Part shown: positions 22,421 to 32,572 of the stretch, piece by piece
Position numbering within the stretch: the stretch's first letter is position 1
How the letters are laid out: every line of letters begins with the position of its first letter
Assembly (NCBI GenBank): GCA_963969345.1
Contig: OZ017770.1
Location: forward strand, 7,697,246-7,761,245
Reading direction: 5' to 3'
DNA length: 64,000 nt
Source of the DNA: Turbatrix aceti
Lineage: Eukaryota > Nematoda > Chromadorea > Rhabditida > Panagrolaimidae
The notes under the pieces: generated by a model
The model's database searches: none
Told to the model about the DNA's origin: nothing
What the model saw: only the letters and a program-made list of their open reading frames with translations
Made by a program: the position numbers and the translations under genes

Positions 22421-23550
22421 ACATCTTAGGTAAAACTCTTGCGGTATCGGTTTAATAAATTTGAATGCAAGGTTGAGAAAGTGCCGAAATGAACAAACAA
22501 GCAATTTTGATTTTTATACAAAAAAGGTTCTAGAAATATCAAGGAACGAGATCAAGAACTTTTACGTTACAATAAATGATTATCAGACTCATCAATATTC
22601 CTCAAAAGTAAGAAAAATTAAAATGAGCATGCATCACTGGATGAAAAGCAGTCATCACAAGGCAAAGGGACTATTTTGAGCACTACTGATTCACAGTGAT
22701 CCAAGGCAGCCTTGCTGCAGTGCTGTCTGCACGGCAGAGACTGCCTGGCAAAAAAAAATCATGCTAGTCTTGGTACCAGCCCACAAGAACTGTGTGTCTG
22801 CATTAAACTGAGTTTTTTTCAGAAGGGCCTAACATAAGACGAAGAGAAGAGACTCAGAGTCATTCTTTCCGCGGCAGAAAAAAAATTTGTTGTGTACTGC
22901 AAAAAAAAACTATCGCGAGGATACGGTAACAAGCGATGTTTGGTCTCGCAATTAGGGATCGATTGCCAGACTGTTACTTTTGTATAAACTAAGGGCTTAA
23001 ACTTTGATACTAATAATAAAAAATGATCTGGGACATCGAGTAACTTGCAGAATTTGACAACGGTCAAGAAAAAAGCGTTGCTGAAAATAAACAAAAAAAA
23101 GACAATTGCTAATTTTGAATACTTATGTGACGATACCCAATCAAGCAATTTACAGTATTTTTTATCAGTACCTTTTGACAACTTCCATGTTGCGAAAATT
23201 TTAAAAAGTACTTGAACAACATTGTTATTACCTGATTACGAGTTAATGAACATTTCCGCATGCTAAATCTAACTTTTTCTTGTTTCTTTTGGAATCAGTC
23301 GGTGACTTTTTGTCTATGCAATACCGTATATCGACACATAATATCGTATAACACCCAAAAATTCCCTCTTCGTCACTTTGCACGTGACCAAAATTCAATC
23401 ACTACGCTTATACTCAATCGCAGTCGCATTGTTTATCGGAATTAAATATTTGATTGTCACTATCAAAATATTATATAATAATTAAATATCAATAATTAAA
23501 TAATGAATTACATGAAACTACCGAAAATAAAACAATTCCACAAAAAATCG
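22421..23550. other. Intergenic
   Basis: AT-rich DNA upstream of the 3' end of the next minus-strand gene. Short frames are compositional. No RNA gene or mobile element recognised. Confidence 0.45.
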
Positions 23551-25054
23551 CTAAAAAGCAGTCTGAAGGTTATAAATGGGTTGATGGTCCAGGATGATGT
23601 AGGGTAGGAAATCCAACGCCACAGATTTGGACTTCTTACCGGGTAGCCACTTTTTAATGAGTTCGTCAACTCCCAGGTTGAAGCCGTTTCGGACGACAAA
23701 AAGCCAAAGCGCCTTGTTTGGGTCGTTTGCGTCCATGATAATCGTCGAAAAGTAGTTGGCCAGGAAGTAGAAAGCTTCTTCAGCTTCCCGGTTGAGGACG
23801 CGTTTGCGGGGATTTTTCGGGGTCGAAGGATTTTTGTGGAATACGCTGCGCTGACCACGAAGAAACGCACGACGCAAGACGTTAAAATCAAAGAGGTAAC
23901 AGCTGATGCGGTACGTGAATGCGAGCACAGAGTTTTCGCTAAAGGCCTGGATGCAGTGTTTGCGGAGGTAATGAACTGCGCGAGCCATGTGAAGTCTGAA
24001 AAATAAAATCGGTTTGTACATAAACACCAAAAATCTATAAAAAAAACTCACTTCTGAGCAATAGGAGGCAGTTCGTAATTTGCCCACTTTGGCTCGAAAA
24101 AATTGACCAACTGATCGTAGTTGAGCGAATTGAGAAATGCGTAGCTGCCATCCGCACCTTCAACCTGCAGCTCAACATCTGACGGCAGTCGATATCCAAT
24201 GCTCTTAATTTTCCTAGAAGTATTCTTCGTCGGTTGCGCGATCAACGAAGTGCGAGCCACTCGGCGAGTGCTTCTCCGGAGGCCAGGCGATTCCTCGTTT
24301 GACGGTTGATCGTTGCCCTGGTATTCGTCGGTACTGGAAATAGAGTTCGGTTTGACTTCGCTCTCATAATCGTCGGTACTGGCCATGGAAATCGGAGTAG
24401 CTGATCGCAACGGTTTGACTTCGCTCTCATATTCGTCGGTTCTGGCCATCGAAATCGGAGTAGCTGATCGCAACGGTTTGACTTCACTCTCATAATCGTC
24501 GGTACTGGCCATGGAGATCGGAGAAGCTGACCGCAATGATTCGTCTTCGCTCTCATAATCGTCGGAACTGCCCATGGAGCTCGGAGTAGACAAACGACGG
24601 CGCTTTTTTGCCGGCAATACATTGTTCAAGTCATCGGCCCAAGTAACACGCTTCCGCGCCGTTATCGGCTGTGGTGTGTTGATGATCGGTGTGTCATGCG
24701 GTTCGTTCTTCACAACTCTTTCGACGTCGTTGTTTGATGCGGAAGAAATCGGTGCCAAAGATTGCAGAACCCCGTTTTTAACGTCGTTTTGATTTGCATC
24801 CCTGAGACTGGCAAATTCGTCGGCGTTGACTTCGTTGATGGAAGTCGTTGCCGGCTGGCGGGAATCGCTGTCGACGGAAGGATCGTCCATGACGTCAACG
24901 ACCGCAGCAATGATCAATCGACCTTTTGTAGAAAAGCGGCAAAAGTCACCAACAATTAGGCCTTCAGAAATTCTCGCAAAGCAAATCCGTGAGTCGGCAG
25001 CACTGGTTTTGGCTTCGTTACCGTCGTCGAAGCGCAGTCTTACGACCTTTATGC
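23551..25054 (-). CDS. Unrecognised protein family X, copy 1 (5' end incomplete)
   Basis: Two clear exons: 24052..25054 and 23551..23995, joined at QK|LHMARAVHYL. The first begins after a TTTCAG acceptor with GIKVVRLRFDDGNEAKTSAA and SEGLIVGDFCRFSTKGRLII, so an upstream exon ending in phase 1 must exist; an open segment at about 25170-25355 is a candidate but its donor is unclear. The middle is acidic, Ser-rich and basic in patches (ARKRVTWADDL, AKKRRRLSTPS), with a 21-residue repeat and RRSTRRVAR. The C-terminal part is globular: LHMARAVHYLRKHCIQAF, EEAFYFLANYFSTIIMDAND, LWLFVVRNGF, ending NLQTAF. Basic motifs suggest a nuclear, chromatin-associated protein, but no domain family is recognised. 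A diverged inverted relative lies just upstream on the opposite strand. Confidence 0.75.
24325..24580. repeat. 63-bp coding tandem repeat in family X copy 1
   Basis: About four imperfect copies of a 63-bp unit, recognisable on the + strand by CTCTCATAATCGTCGGTACT at about 24361, 24424, 24487 and 24550. It encodes a 21-residue unit (SMASTDDYESEVKPLRSATP plus I) with alternating acidic and Ser/Thr residues, resembling repeated casein-kinase-type sites. Confidence 0.9.
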
Positions 25055-25693
25055 CTGAAAAAAAACCATAAACACATTTGAGCGAGAAAAATTTATAAAA
25101 AAAACAAAAAGCACGAGAATTAAAAAAACCGCTGTGATATTACATCACTTATAAATCACACAAATTGGGTTATATTTTATAAAAATGCATTATCCGTGAC
25201 GTATTTGTAAAAAACTCAGACAGACGGAGATAACGGCCATTGTGGCTCTCCGTCGGGACGATGCGTATACGCGTTGAAAGCGGCTCAAACTTCCCTTCCC
25301 GCGCATATTGATCACAAATCGTCGATCGAGAGAAAAACGACTGTTTGCCTATCACGGTTTACAAAAACAGAGTGAAAAACGCCTCAATACGCACGTGCAC
25401 TACGGCAAGCAGCGTGCGTAAAATATTAGACTGATGCATTTACAATAATTCCTGAATCATAGACGGTATCATTATGATCACAAAAATACGTTTTTTTGAT
25501 AAACACAAACGGCGCTTACGTTTATTCATGATTTCATATGGATATCATATCCATGACTTACAATGAGAAAAAAATGAAAAAATAACGCACTGCAAACCTG
25601 AAAACTGTCGAACTGCCTTTTTTTCCTGAAAACTGTGTTTGATACCTTTTTTTTTATTTCTCGCCGATAATTTTTCGGATTTTAATAAAAAAC

Positions 25694-26455
25694 ATGCCAC
25701 TTGCAATTAATGACTTTTCCAAATTTTGCGCCGAGGCTTTCGGCAAAATCAGTGCTTCCTCGTGGTGACATGTGCCGTTACCTATTCGACGGTCAATTGG
25801 GCGTTGCTGAAGTCATGGACATCACTGACATCCATTTTGACAAACCCAATGGCATTCCAGTTCTCTGTTGCGATCAAAGAATCATCGATAAGCTCGCGAA
25901 ACTCATAGAAACGATCAAAAACGACGTCGTATCGGAGATTCAGAAACCTTTCGTTCAGACTTGAGGTGTTGTCGTCGGAAGCGACGTAAAGAACACATCG
26001 TCTTGAAGGTAGACTTCTGCAAAACTGTAAATTTTAGAATTTTTATTTCAAAATCACAACGCAGCGTTGTCGGCCTTCTACCACGAATTCCGAGGCCAGT
26101 TCCGACAAATACCAAAGCAAAAATGAATCCTCGGGTGAGGAATACGATCATTCATTGGTGAAACGGAAGATAAGTCGGCGATCGACTGGCTAAAAAACAA
26201 AGAACGCTCACCTCGATTATTTTCTGCCTTCGTCTCAACCCAACAGCCCAGAAAGCCTTTTTTTCCCTCGTCGATTATTTCTCGACAATTCTCATGAATC
26301 CGAGCGACCCAGATCATCCCTCCTGGTTTTTCTTCGTCAGAAACCGCTTCACAGAGCTGAGAAGGGAAGGAAAAACGCAAACTCAACGGCTTGCAGAAGC
26401 CTTCGACGAACAAATTTCAGAAATACGTCATTCCTGGACAAAAACCTATTTTTAA
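25694..26455 (+). pseudogene. Family X copy 2, diverged and inverted; possible pseudogene
   Basis: On the opposite strand, head-to-head with copy 1. Three blocks recall it in the same order. (1) At about 25765-25830, GDMCRYLFDGQLGVAEVMD resembles GDFCRFSTKGRLIIAAVVD. (2) At about 26080-26188, SSDKYQSKNESSGEE then KRKISRRSTG resembles STDEYQGNDQPSNEE then RRSTRR. (3) At about 26235-26350, AQKAFFSLVDYFSTILMNPS and WFFFVRNRF resemble AEEAFYFLANYFSTIIMDAN and LWLFVVRNGF. The N-terminal MPLAINDFSKFCAEAFGK frame ends at a TGA and block 1 continues in another frame. The repeat region and the segment between blocks 2 and 3 are much shorter than in copy 1. Introns could rescue some breaks (acceptor-like TTTTAG near 26038), so it is either a shrunken functional paralogue or a decaying copy. 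Confidence 0.65.
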
Positions 26456-27016
26456 CTGTGATTCTGATTTTTAAGTTCAGAATTTGTTTCAATAAACGGA
26501 CCAGGATTTGAATCAAGATTGTTTAATTTACTTTTTCCCGATACTGCTTTTTCAATTTTTTTTGTCGATCTGCTCTTATGTTTGATTCAAAAATTTTTCT
26601 TGCTTGCTTTGCTCTCGCGCATAATTTTTCGCTCCGCTCATATTTAATAAACTACAATCAGCTAGCAATCCATACGTATACGTGTTGTTTTACATAATTA
26701 TTTATTCCAGAAACAAATGTTCAATGAATTGAAAAAAATTATCTGCGCGCAGCGTGCGCAGCTATGGTCTCACAATAGATGGAATTTTTGTCCACTGACA
26801 AATGTTAAAGACGAATTGAGAGCTGTTTATTTTTTGTATTCAAAACTCACGTTATATTTTTGTTGTATCCTCTTCTGTCTTGTTTATGCTTTGCATTACG
26901 TAGTGTCGTGATTTTAAACATCCTTACCAGTGCGTTTTGATATTTTTAGTATTTCTTTTTCGATCTCCCTGTTTTTACAGATCATATTTGTCATTCGATT
27001 CCGTTTTTTGAACTGA

Positions 27017-27145
27017 GCATTCGCGCAGTGGCGAGCGAACTGATGTGAGCCACTCGCTCGAATGCTGAGCTCGAAAAATCCGAGCCGAGCAGCTAGAATG
27101 CTCAGCTCGGAAAATTTCGAGCCGAACTGAGCTAGTCGAATGCTC
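27017..27145. repeat. Palindromic repeat cluster
   Basis: Outer inverted pair GAGCATTCG near 27018 and CGAATGCTC near 27136 enclose GCTCGAATGCTGAGCTCG and related GAATGCTCAGCTCGG-type copies plus a near-palindrome CTCGGAAAATTTCGAG. It could fold into a branched hairpin, or be the remnant of a small inverted-repeat element. Confidence 0.65.
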
Positions 27146-27173
27146 TTTTCGGGAATTTTGGCTCAAAAGACAA

Positions 27174-27276
27174 CTTTGTTTCAGATCTCTCATATTTGTG
27201 GTGCGAGACAACAAAAAAAACACAGCTTTGTTACAGATTTCTCATATTTGTGGTGCGAGACAATAAAAAAAAACAC
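27174..27276. repeat. Direct tandem repeat, two copies of about 51 bp
   Basis: Unit 1 at 27174-27224 and unit 2 at 27226-27276 share CTCATATTTGTGGTGCGAGA and flanking sequence with only a few substitutions (GATCTCT versus GATTTCT, CAACAAAA versus CAATAAAA). Confidence 0.85.
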
Positions 27277-27348
27277 AAAAAGGTATATAACATTTTTTTT
27301 TATTTCAAAGAAAAACATTTACTTTCATATTTAGTTTTTCAGTGTGAA

Positions 27349-27373
27349 CTCACACAAGAGTTTCTTGTGTGAG
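27349..27373. repeat. Perfect 11-bp hairpin
   Basis: Arms CTCACACAAGA and TCTTGTGTGAG around the 3-nt loop GTT. No poly-T or gene end is adjacent that would make it a terminator; it is probably part of the repeat island. Confidence 0.8.
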
Positions 27374-27417
27374 TCACAAGAAACATTTGATCAACGTTGG
27401 TCAAGGGCCTCAGGTGG

Positions 27418-27518
27418 CGCAATCGCGGATAACAACACAAAAATCATGGGCCATCGCAGATAATAAAGAAGTGCAACGCGAGATTATTCGCAATCGCGGA
27501 TAATAAAGAAGTTCAACG
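27418..27518. repeat. Direct repeats of AATCGCGGATAATAAAGAAG type
   Basis: Three related units: CGCAATCGCGGATAACA near 27419, CATCGCAGATAATAAAGAAG near 27452, and CGCAATCGCGGATAATAAAG from 27489. The last two also share GTGCAACG/GTTCAACG ends. Confidence 0.75.
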
Positions 27519-28679
27519 TATGACAAAAATTGGAAGGATGCAAGAAATCCTTCCATCCGTCCCCGGAACGTCATTTGATATTCAGATTTGTAAGTTTTTT
27601 CTGTGAATGGGACAAAAATTCGTGAATTGTTATGAACACATAAATTACGAAGACGGATAACAAAAATAACTTTTTTGTTGGCCGATTTACTTCAATTTTT
27701 GTATTTGTCAGTTTTTGTAAAAAAAGGGGGAATTTTCGTGGTGAGATTTTGTCCTTTTGAAATTTTTTGTTTTGGCTTTCAATATCGTGTTTTTTTATTC
27801 ATTTGATCTTGTATTTAGTAAGACACGAACTACGCCAACAAACGATCGATAACACGGCAGAAATCCCTAATCCTGGAGTTTTACGCTGTCTTACAAAAAC
27901 GATGCCACTCATGTCAGGTTAGTAAGGGTATCGGGAGCGATATGCATCATAACCTAGGGGCTTTTCTAACCCAAAGACGTCAGATATTTTTATTAGCTTT
28001 TTGTAACACAATCGCCATTAATTACCCTTTTAATTTCACAAAAACAGTGTAAAATGGTAAAGCAGTATTACTTCTTCGGGAACACTAACAAAAACATAGT
28101 GTTCTCCGTCTAGTTCATGCGTTTGTTACTCCAAAGCGTCGTAACTTTTTTATCCGCATTAGATATTATCGTCAGACTTATAAAAAATACAATTTGGCCG
28201 GTGCTGAATTGTAGGGCTCGATGGCCTTTATCCAGAATGATTTTTGAGGCCCCATTTGTCGGATGTGTGATCGCTTAATTTACCCAAAATTTTTCTATAA
28301 TCGATTGACAAATCGTCAAAACATTCTCGTTTGGCCTATGGAAAGCTGTTATTTTTTACTTTAAAACAGTGAACAGTGAGGTCTTAACATTTTTATGATT
28401 GTCCTGGCGATTTGTAACCCAAAAAAAAACGTTATGACCATGCCTTAATGATTCTATGCCGTTTTTTTAAAAAGCATTTTTATATATTGGTGAATACAGT
28501 TTTTGTCGAGCCCATTGTTCCTTCACGTGTTCTTGCAACATCGATGCTCTGGTAACCTGACTTGGACCAGAATGATACGGCATTTTTTTGTCCGATTTAT
28601 AAATACTCGAATGTATTTTATGAACGCGAAAAAAATGATTTTGATAACAAGCCCAAATCTATCCTCAAATTACTTTTAG

Positions 28680-29633
28680 ATGTTTAAGAAGTTCGAGACC
28701 GCAGACGTAACCGGAAATCAACAACTGAAGTCATCTCTGCAGAAAAACATCCGAACGAAGCTGGTCGAGCAGTTTTCTGGCCTTGACAAGGTGATCGAAG
28801 ATGTCTTGCCCAAGAAGGAAAGTTTCCATATTCTCAAGGGAAAGGATCACCTGGAGCTGATTACCACCGCCAATGGAACAGTCGTCTTTGCCAAGCTCAG
28901 AAATTATCCCTATATCCCAACGCTACAGCTGCTTCACAAGTACCCGTTCTTGCTGCCACACCAGAGGGCAAGTTATTTTATTTTATTGAAGGGTGTCAAT
29001 AAGGGATCGGCAAACCGTGCCACACTCTTCACAGTTGGGGTAAAATTTCGTGTAAATGCTTTTGCGCAGTCAAAAATTTTCACGATCGTTTTATATCTCG
29101 AATAAAATGTTGTAGAATTTTTTTTTCTGAGCAGTTACGCTGTTTTAATCAAATGCAAAAAATTATACGAATTTTTATAAAATATTTATACCGAATCGGC
29201 AGAAAAAAATAAGTGCAAAAATTTTTTTAATCAAATTGTGAAAAAAATTGAAATTTTTTTGACAAAATTGTACATTTATAATAAATTTTTGCCAAAACTT
29301 GCCCGATTGACACCCTTGTTTTATTTCTATTTTTCGAACACATGTAACTTGTATATGTACTTACAGGTCGACAAAGGTGCCATTAAGTTCGTTCTGAATG
29401 GCTCGAACATCATGTGTCCCGGTCTGACGAGTCCAGGTGCGACGCTGAATACGGAAATCGAAAAGGGCGCTATTGTCGCCATTATGGCTGAAGGAAAGGA
29501 GCATGCCCTAGCCATTGGCTTTATGGTTATGTCGGGCGAAGAAATCAAGACCGTCAATGCGAACGTCGGTGTAGAAAATTTGCATTATCTCAACGATGGT
29601 CTGTGGAAGTACACGTACAATCAGCCTGCTTGA
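28680..29633 (+). CDS. mcts-1: MCTS1/MCT-1 homologue, translation re-initiation and ribosome recycling factor
   Basis: Cytosolic protein that pairs with DENR to recycle 40S subunits and support re-initiation. Exons 28680..28967 and 29367..29633 give 184 aa, close to the 181 aa of human MCTS1. The N-terminal part begins [20 protein letters not shown] and contains the DUF1947-type region with [20 protein letters not shown] and PFLLPHQ. The second exon is the PUA domain: [38 protein letters not shown] and [17 protein letters not shown] [14 protein letters not shown]. The intron is of GC-AG type (AGG|GCAAGT) and, at about 400 nt, is long for the window; reading it as GC-AG gives PHQR-VDKG, which matches the family. 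TTTTAG directly precedes the ATG, suggesting trans-splicing. AATAAA follows the stop at about 29654. Confidence 0.95.
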
Positions 29634-31053
29634 GTTACTGCGTTGTTCTGTTGAATAAACTATCTTTTTGATCTCATTTCCACAAAGAAAAGCTGTCACC
29701 AACGACAACGACGAAAGAAACCGGTGCCAGGCGTTTTTTTTTTCGACATGAGTCTGCTCTGTGCGCCGCGCTCTGTTCTGTGTCTGGCTTTTATAACCAA
29801 AAAAGAATGCATTTAATGAATGGGCATTGCCAGTCGCTATTTATTTTTGAGGCAAATTGACCGCGACCCAGACGACCCTTGGCAGACGGGATGCGGATTG
29901 ACGAAGGAGTGAACATCCAATCGAACATCTGCCGTTTGTCAATAGGTGCCAGGATAGCACAGTGCCCTTTATTTTTCACTTGGAATCTCTGTCGGGTTGT
30001 CGATACTCTTTTTAAGGTAGTCTCGCCGTGAGAAGCTCTAGACAGAACTTTGTTAAGCAACTAGTCATCGAAGCAAACAAGAAGTCGGCGGGATGAGCAA
30101 ACAGTCCGCGATGCCCCTGCCCAGTATGCTTTTTATATTCGGTCAATTGTCTTTTGACCACTTTCACATGTTAACTCTGTGAGCCCCGGTGTTGTACAAT
30201 ACATACTAACTTTAACACAGTTGGTGCTTGTTGTACACGAATTTAGTCCACCCCCGTTTTATCTCCCTCCCCTCTTATTGCTTTCCTCGCTAACATAAGA
30301 CAAAGTAAAAACATAGTAGCAGTGTTTCAATCAATGTCTTTTTTTTCTCAACTAGCATCTGGCACATACATTTGCCGCACTCGAGAAAAGGCCTTTCGTG
30401 TGCATTTGACGGCAGCTTTTGACTTGAAAGCGTTTCCAGCCGCCTTTTTTTCTGACCAGTAGTTTTTTTGTGCAAAAATCTGGAGCTAAAGTTAAAATCT
30501 AAAAAGTATCCAACTTTTGATACAAAAAAATTTTAACAGTTATTAACGGCAGCAAAACAAACGGTAATTTTCTTTTTAGGATGCCAGTTCGTTTTTTTTT
30601 ACCGTTGGACGGCATTAAAGTTACCAGCATCTAATTTTTAGACTAATTTATGCGGTGCTGATTTTGTTATGTCAAGAGTGTCATCTGTCTACTTCATCGG
30701 CGGGGGTTAGGTTTTTCACGATAGATTGGGCCGCTACTGCTAGACTTGTTGGCTGACCAATTGCAGCTTGGTCGCGCATTTCGGGTGCTTCACTGACCGC
30801 TGCTGCGCAGAGGACCATTGGGTCTTGTCGAACAGCTGGCTCTTTCGTTTTGTCAATTTATTCTGTTCACGAAACGGAGGAAAAGGTCGAGAAAAGGCCT
30901 TGTCGTACAGACGGCTGCTTCCGCCGGAGTTAACGATCGTGCGCGTGGTGCCGTTCCAATTAAATGACAGATATCTATAATTTACGGCATTGCATTTGAT
31001 ACACGTTTTATTTAGTAATATTCAGTGTAACCGTTTGCTCATTTTAGGCATCT
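29634..31053. other. Intergenic between MCTS1 and SPSB3
   Basis: 1.4 kb. On the minus strand, a frame at 29791-30060 (containing KRVSTTRQRFQVKNKGHCAI and SAKGRLGRGQFASKIN) has good codon variety but no ATG start. A TATA-like GAATATAAAAAG lies upstream of it on that strand near 30135. It could be an exon of an unrecognised minus gene, but this is weak. On the + strand 30768-30980 is an open stretch without ATG support, possibly 5' flanking sequence of SPSB3. Confidence 0.35.
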
Positions 31054-32176
31054 ATGAACCTCGGGTATGGAGAGGGCGATGACTGGGATGGTCCATTGCC
31101 CGACCGTATTCCTCCAGATCTGGCCAGTATCATGGTTCCTGAATACTGGGAATGGAAACGAGAAAATCACATTGTGAGTGTCTTTTTTTTGTTGTAACTT
31201 TTTATAGCTGTGAGCTGTGTGAGCTGTTAGTCGATTTTGTCTTTGCTGTAATGTTTTTCACCCCTCTTTCAACCAAGCACTTTCAGAGCTCGTCCGTCAG
31301 CAATGCGCAGGTAGAACAAAACAAAATAATGTTTCATCCAACTTTTGCGTTTGGAACTGCTGCTGTTAGAGGCGAAAAGCCCCTGACAAAAGATACAATA
31401 GCTTATTGGGAAATCCACGTCATGCCATACGTCTACGGAACATCTCTCATGTTTGGTATCGGTACCGCCGAAGCGAGGGTGGGTAATCGTGGGAAAACCA
31501 AAATTCTCAAATATTTATGATTCATTTCTTTTAGACGTTGTCTCCGGTGTTTTTTGAAAACATTCTCGGTAGCTCTGATTCAATAAGCATGGGCCTCTCA
31601 CACAAAGGAATGGTTTATCATGGCGGTAAGGTCAGACAATACACGCTACCTCTGCCGCAGCGTCAAGCCGCCTGCATTGGGATGCTGTTTAATGGCCCAG
31701 ACCGCACGTTGTCGTATTTTGTCAACGGAAGAGCCCTCGGCACCGCGTTTTGCTGTATTGACGTCTCAAAGGTGTACTTTCCCATGGTATCGTCGACCAC
31801 GCAGCGTAGTCGCTTTATCGTGCTCCATCAATATCACTACGAGTATTGCAAGCCAAACAACGGAACCGTCGAATCCCTGATGAATTTATGTCTTTCCAAA
31901 ATCGTTGAATTCACTACGTCTCCCGAAACCATTGACAGTCTTCCTCTTCCTCCTGGTCTGATTTCAAAAATCAAGGATCGATGCATATTCAAGAAATCCG
32001 TATACGTCAGTCCCAAGGACTACTCTCCCTACCTTGGACACGGTGTTTGTTGTGCCAAGGCCAAAGAATTCTACGACGATGACGATAGCCTGCCAACCGA
32101 GTTCTTCAGCCGTGAACATTTCAGCTACATCAGTGATTCCATCATGCCGAATCTCCTCGCTGCACTGAATTATTAA
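31054..32176 (+). CDS. SPRY domain SOCS-box-type protein, SPSB3-like
   Basis: Putative substrate receptor of a Cullin-RING E3 ligase. Exons 31054..31173, 31287..31478 and 31535..32176 give 317 aa with phase-0 introns. The acidic N-terminus (MNLGYGEGDDWDGPLPDRIP, then PEYWEWKRENH) is followed by the SPRY/B30.2 domain: FHPTFAFGTAAVRGEKPLTK, YWEIHVMPYVYGTSLMFGIG, ISMGLSHKGMVYHGGKVRQY, PDRTLSYFVNGRALG, YFPMVSSTTQRSRF. The order and the GTAAVRG and PMVSST motifs match SPSB3. Next comes LMNLCLSKIVEFT and LPLPPGLISKIKDR, as in SPSB3 (LEGLPLPPGL in the human protein), where a SOCS-box-like helix lies. A diverged Asp-rich C-terminal tail follows. TTTTAG ten bases before the ATG suggests trans-splicing. 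Confidence 0.9.
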
Positions 32177-32572
32177 TGGAAAAAATGGATGGAATGATTC
32201 CGATTTTCCCACCCTGTGATACGATTATTTTGAAAGACATAATAGTTTTCAATCGACCAATACTGCCAATATACGATTCCCCTCTTTGAGTGTCCATAGT
32301 GATGGATTCTAGTCATGTGTACAGGGCCCCTGAGGTCAAAGCATTTTTTTTGTTTTATTTCAGTATGATTTAATAATAATAAACATATAACAGAACACAA
32401 AAACATCATGATATGACAATTCATAACAGTCGATTTCATGAAATAAAAAATTCAAAATAAAAACAAAAAACTTGCAATTGAAAATAATAAGTCAAGTTAA
32501 TTGGCAAACATGTCAACCCACAACAAACAAACCATCCCACCGGAGGAGTCTTGACTCAAACTGGGAGCAGCT
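32177..32572. other. Convergent 3' intergenic region
   Basis: 396 bp between the SPSB3 stop and the synaptophysin-family stop; A/T-rich, presumably the two 3' UTRs. Nothing else seen. Confidence 0.5.

Larger units (their letters stand above)
26456..28679. other. Gene-free region with clustered short repeats
   Basis: 2.2 kb without a supportable gene between family X copy 2 and MCTS1. It holds four different small repeat structures within about 500 bp, annotated separately. The stretch from 27.6 to 28.65 kb is AT-rich, with no further structure seen. The end nearest 28680 has TTTTAG directly before the MCTS1 ATG, a likely trans-splice acceptor. Confidence 0.6.

Noticed and set aside
22690..22750. 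Possible microRNA-like hairpin around GCTGCAGTGCTGTCTGCA
   Set aside because: The longest perfect stem is only about 5-6 bp, too weak for a precursor.
25694..26455. MRG/chromodomain assignment for the family X proteins
   Set aside because: The N-terminal segment superficially recalls a chromo-barrel and the C-terminus a helical domain, but none of the conserved MRG residues could be matched.
27349..27373. Hairpin as an intrinsic terminator
   Set aside because: Eukaryotic context, no gene ends nearby, and no following T run of the right kind.
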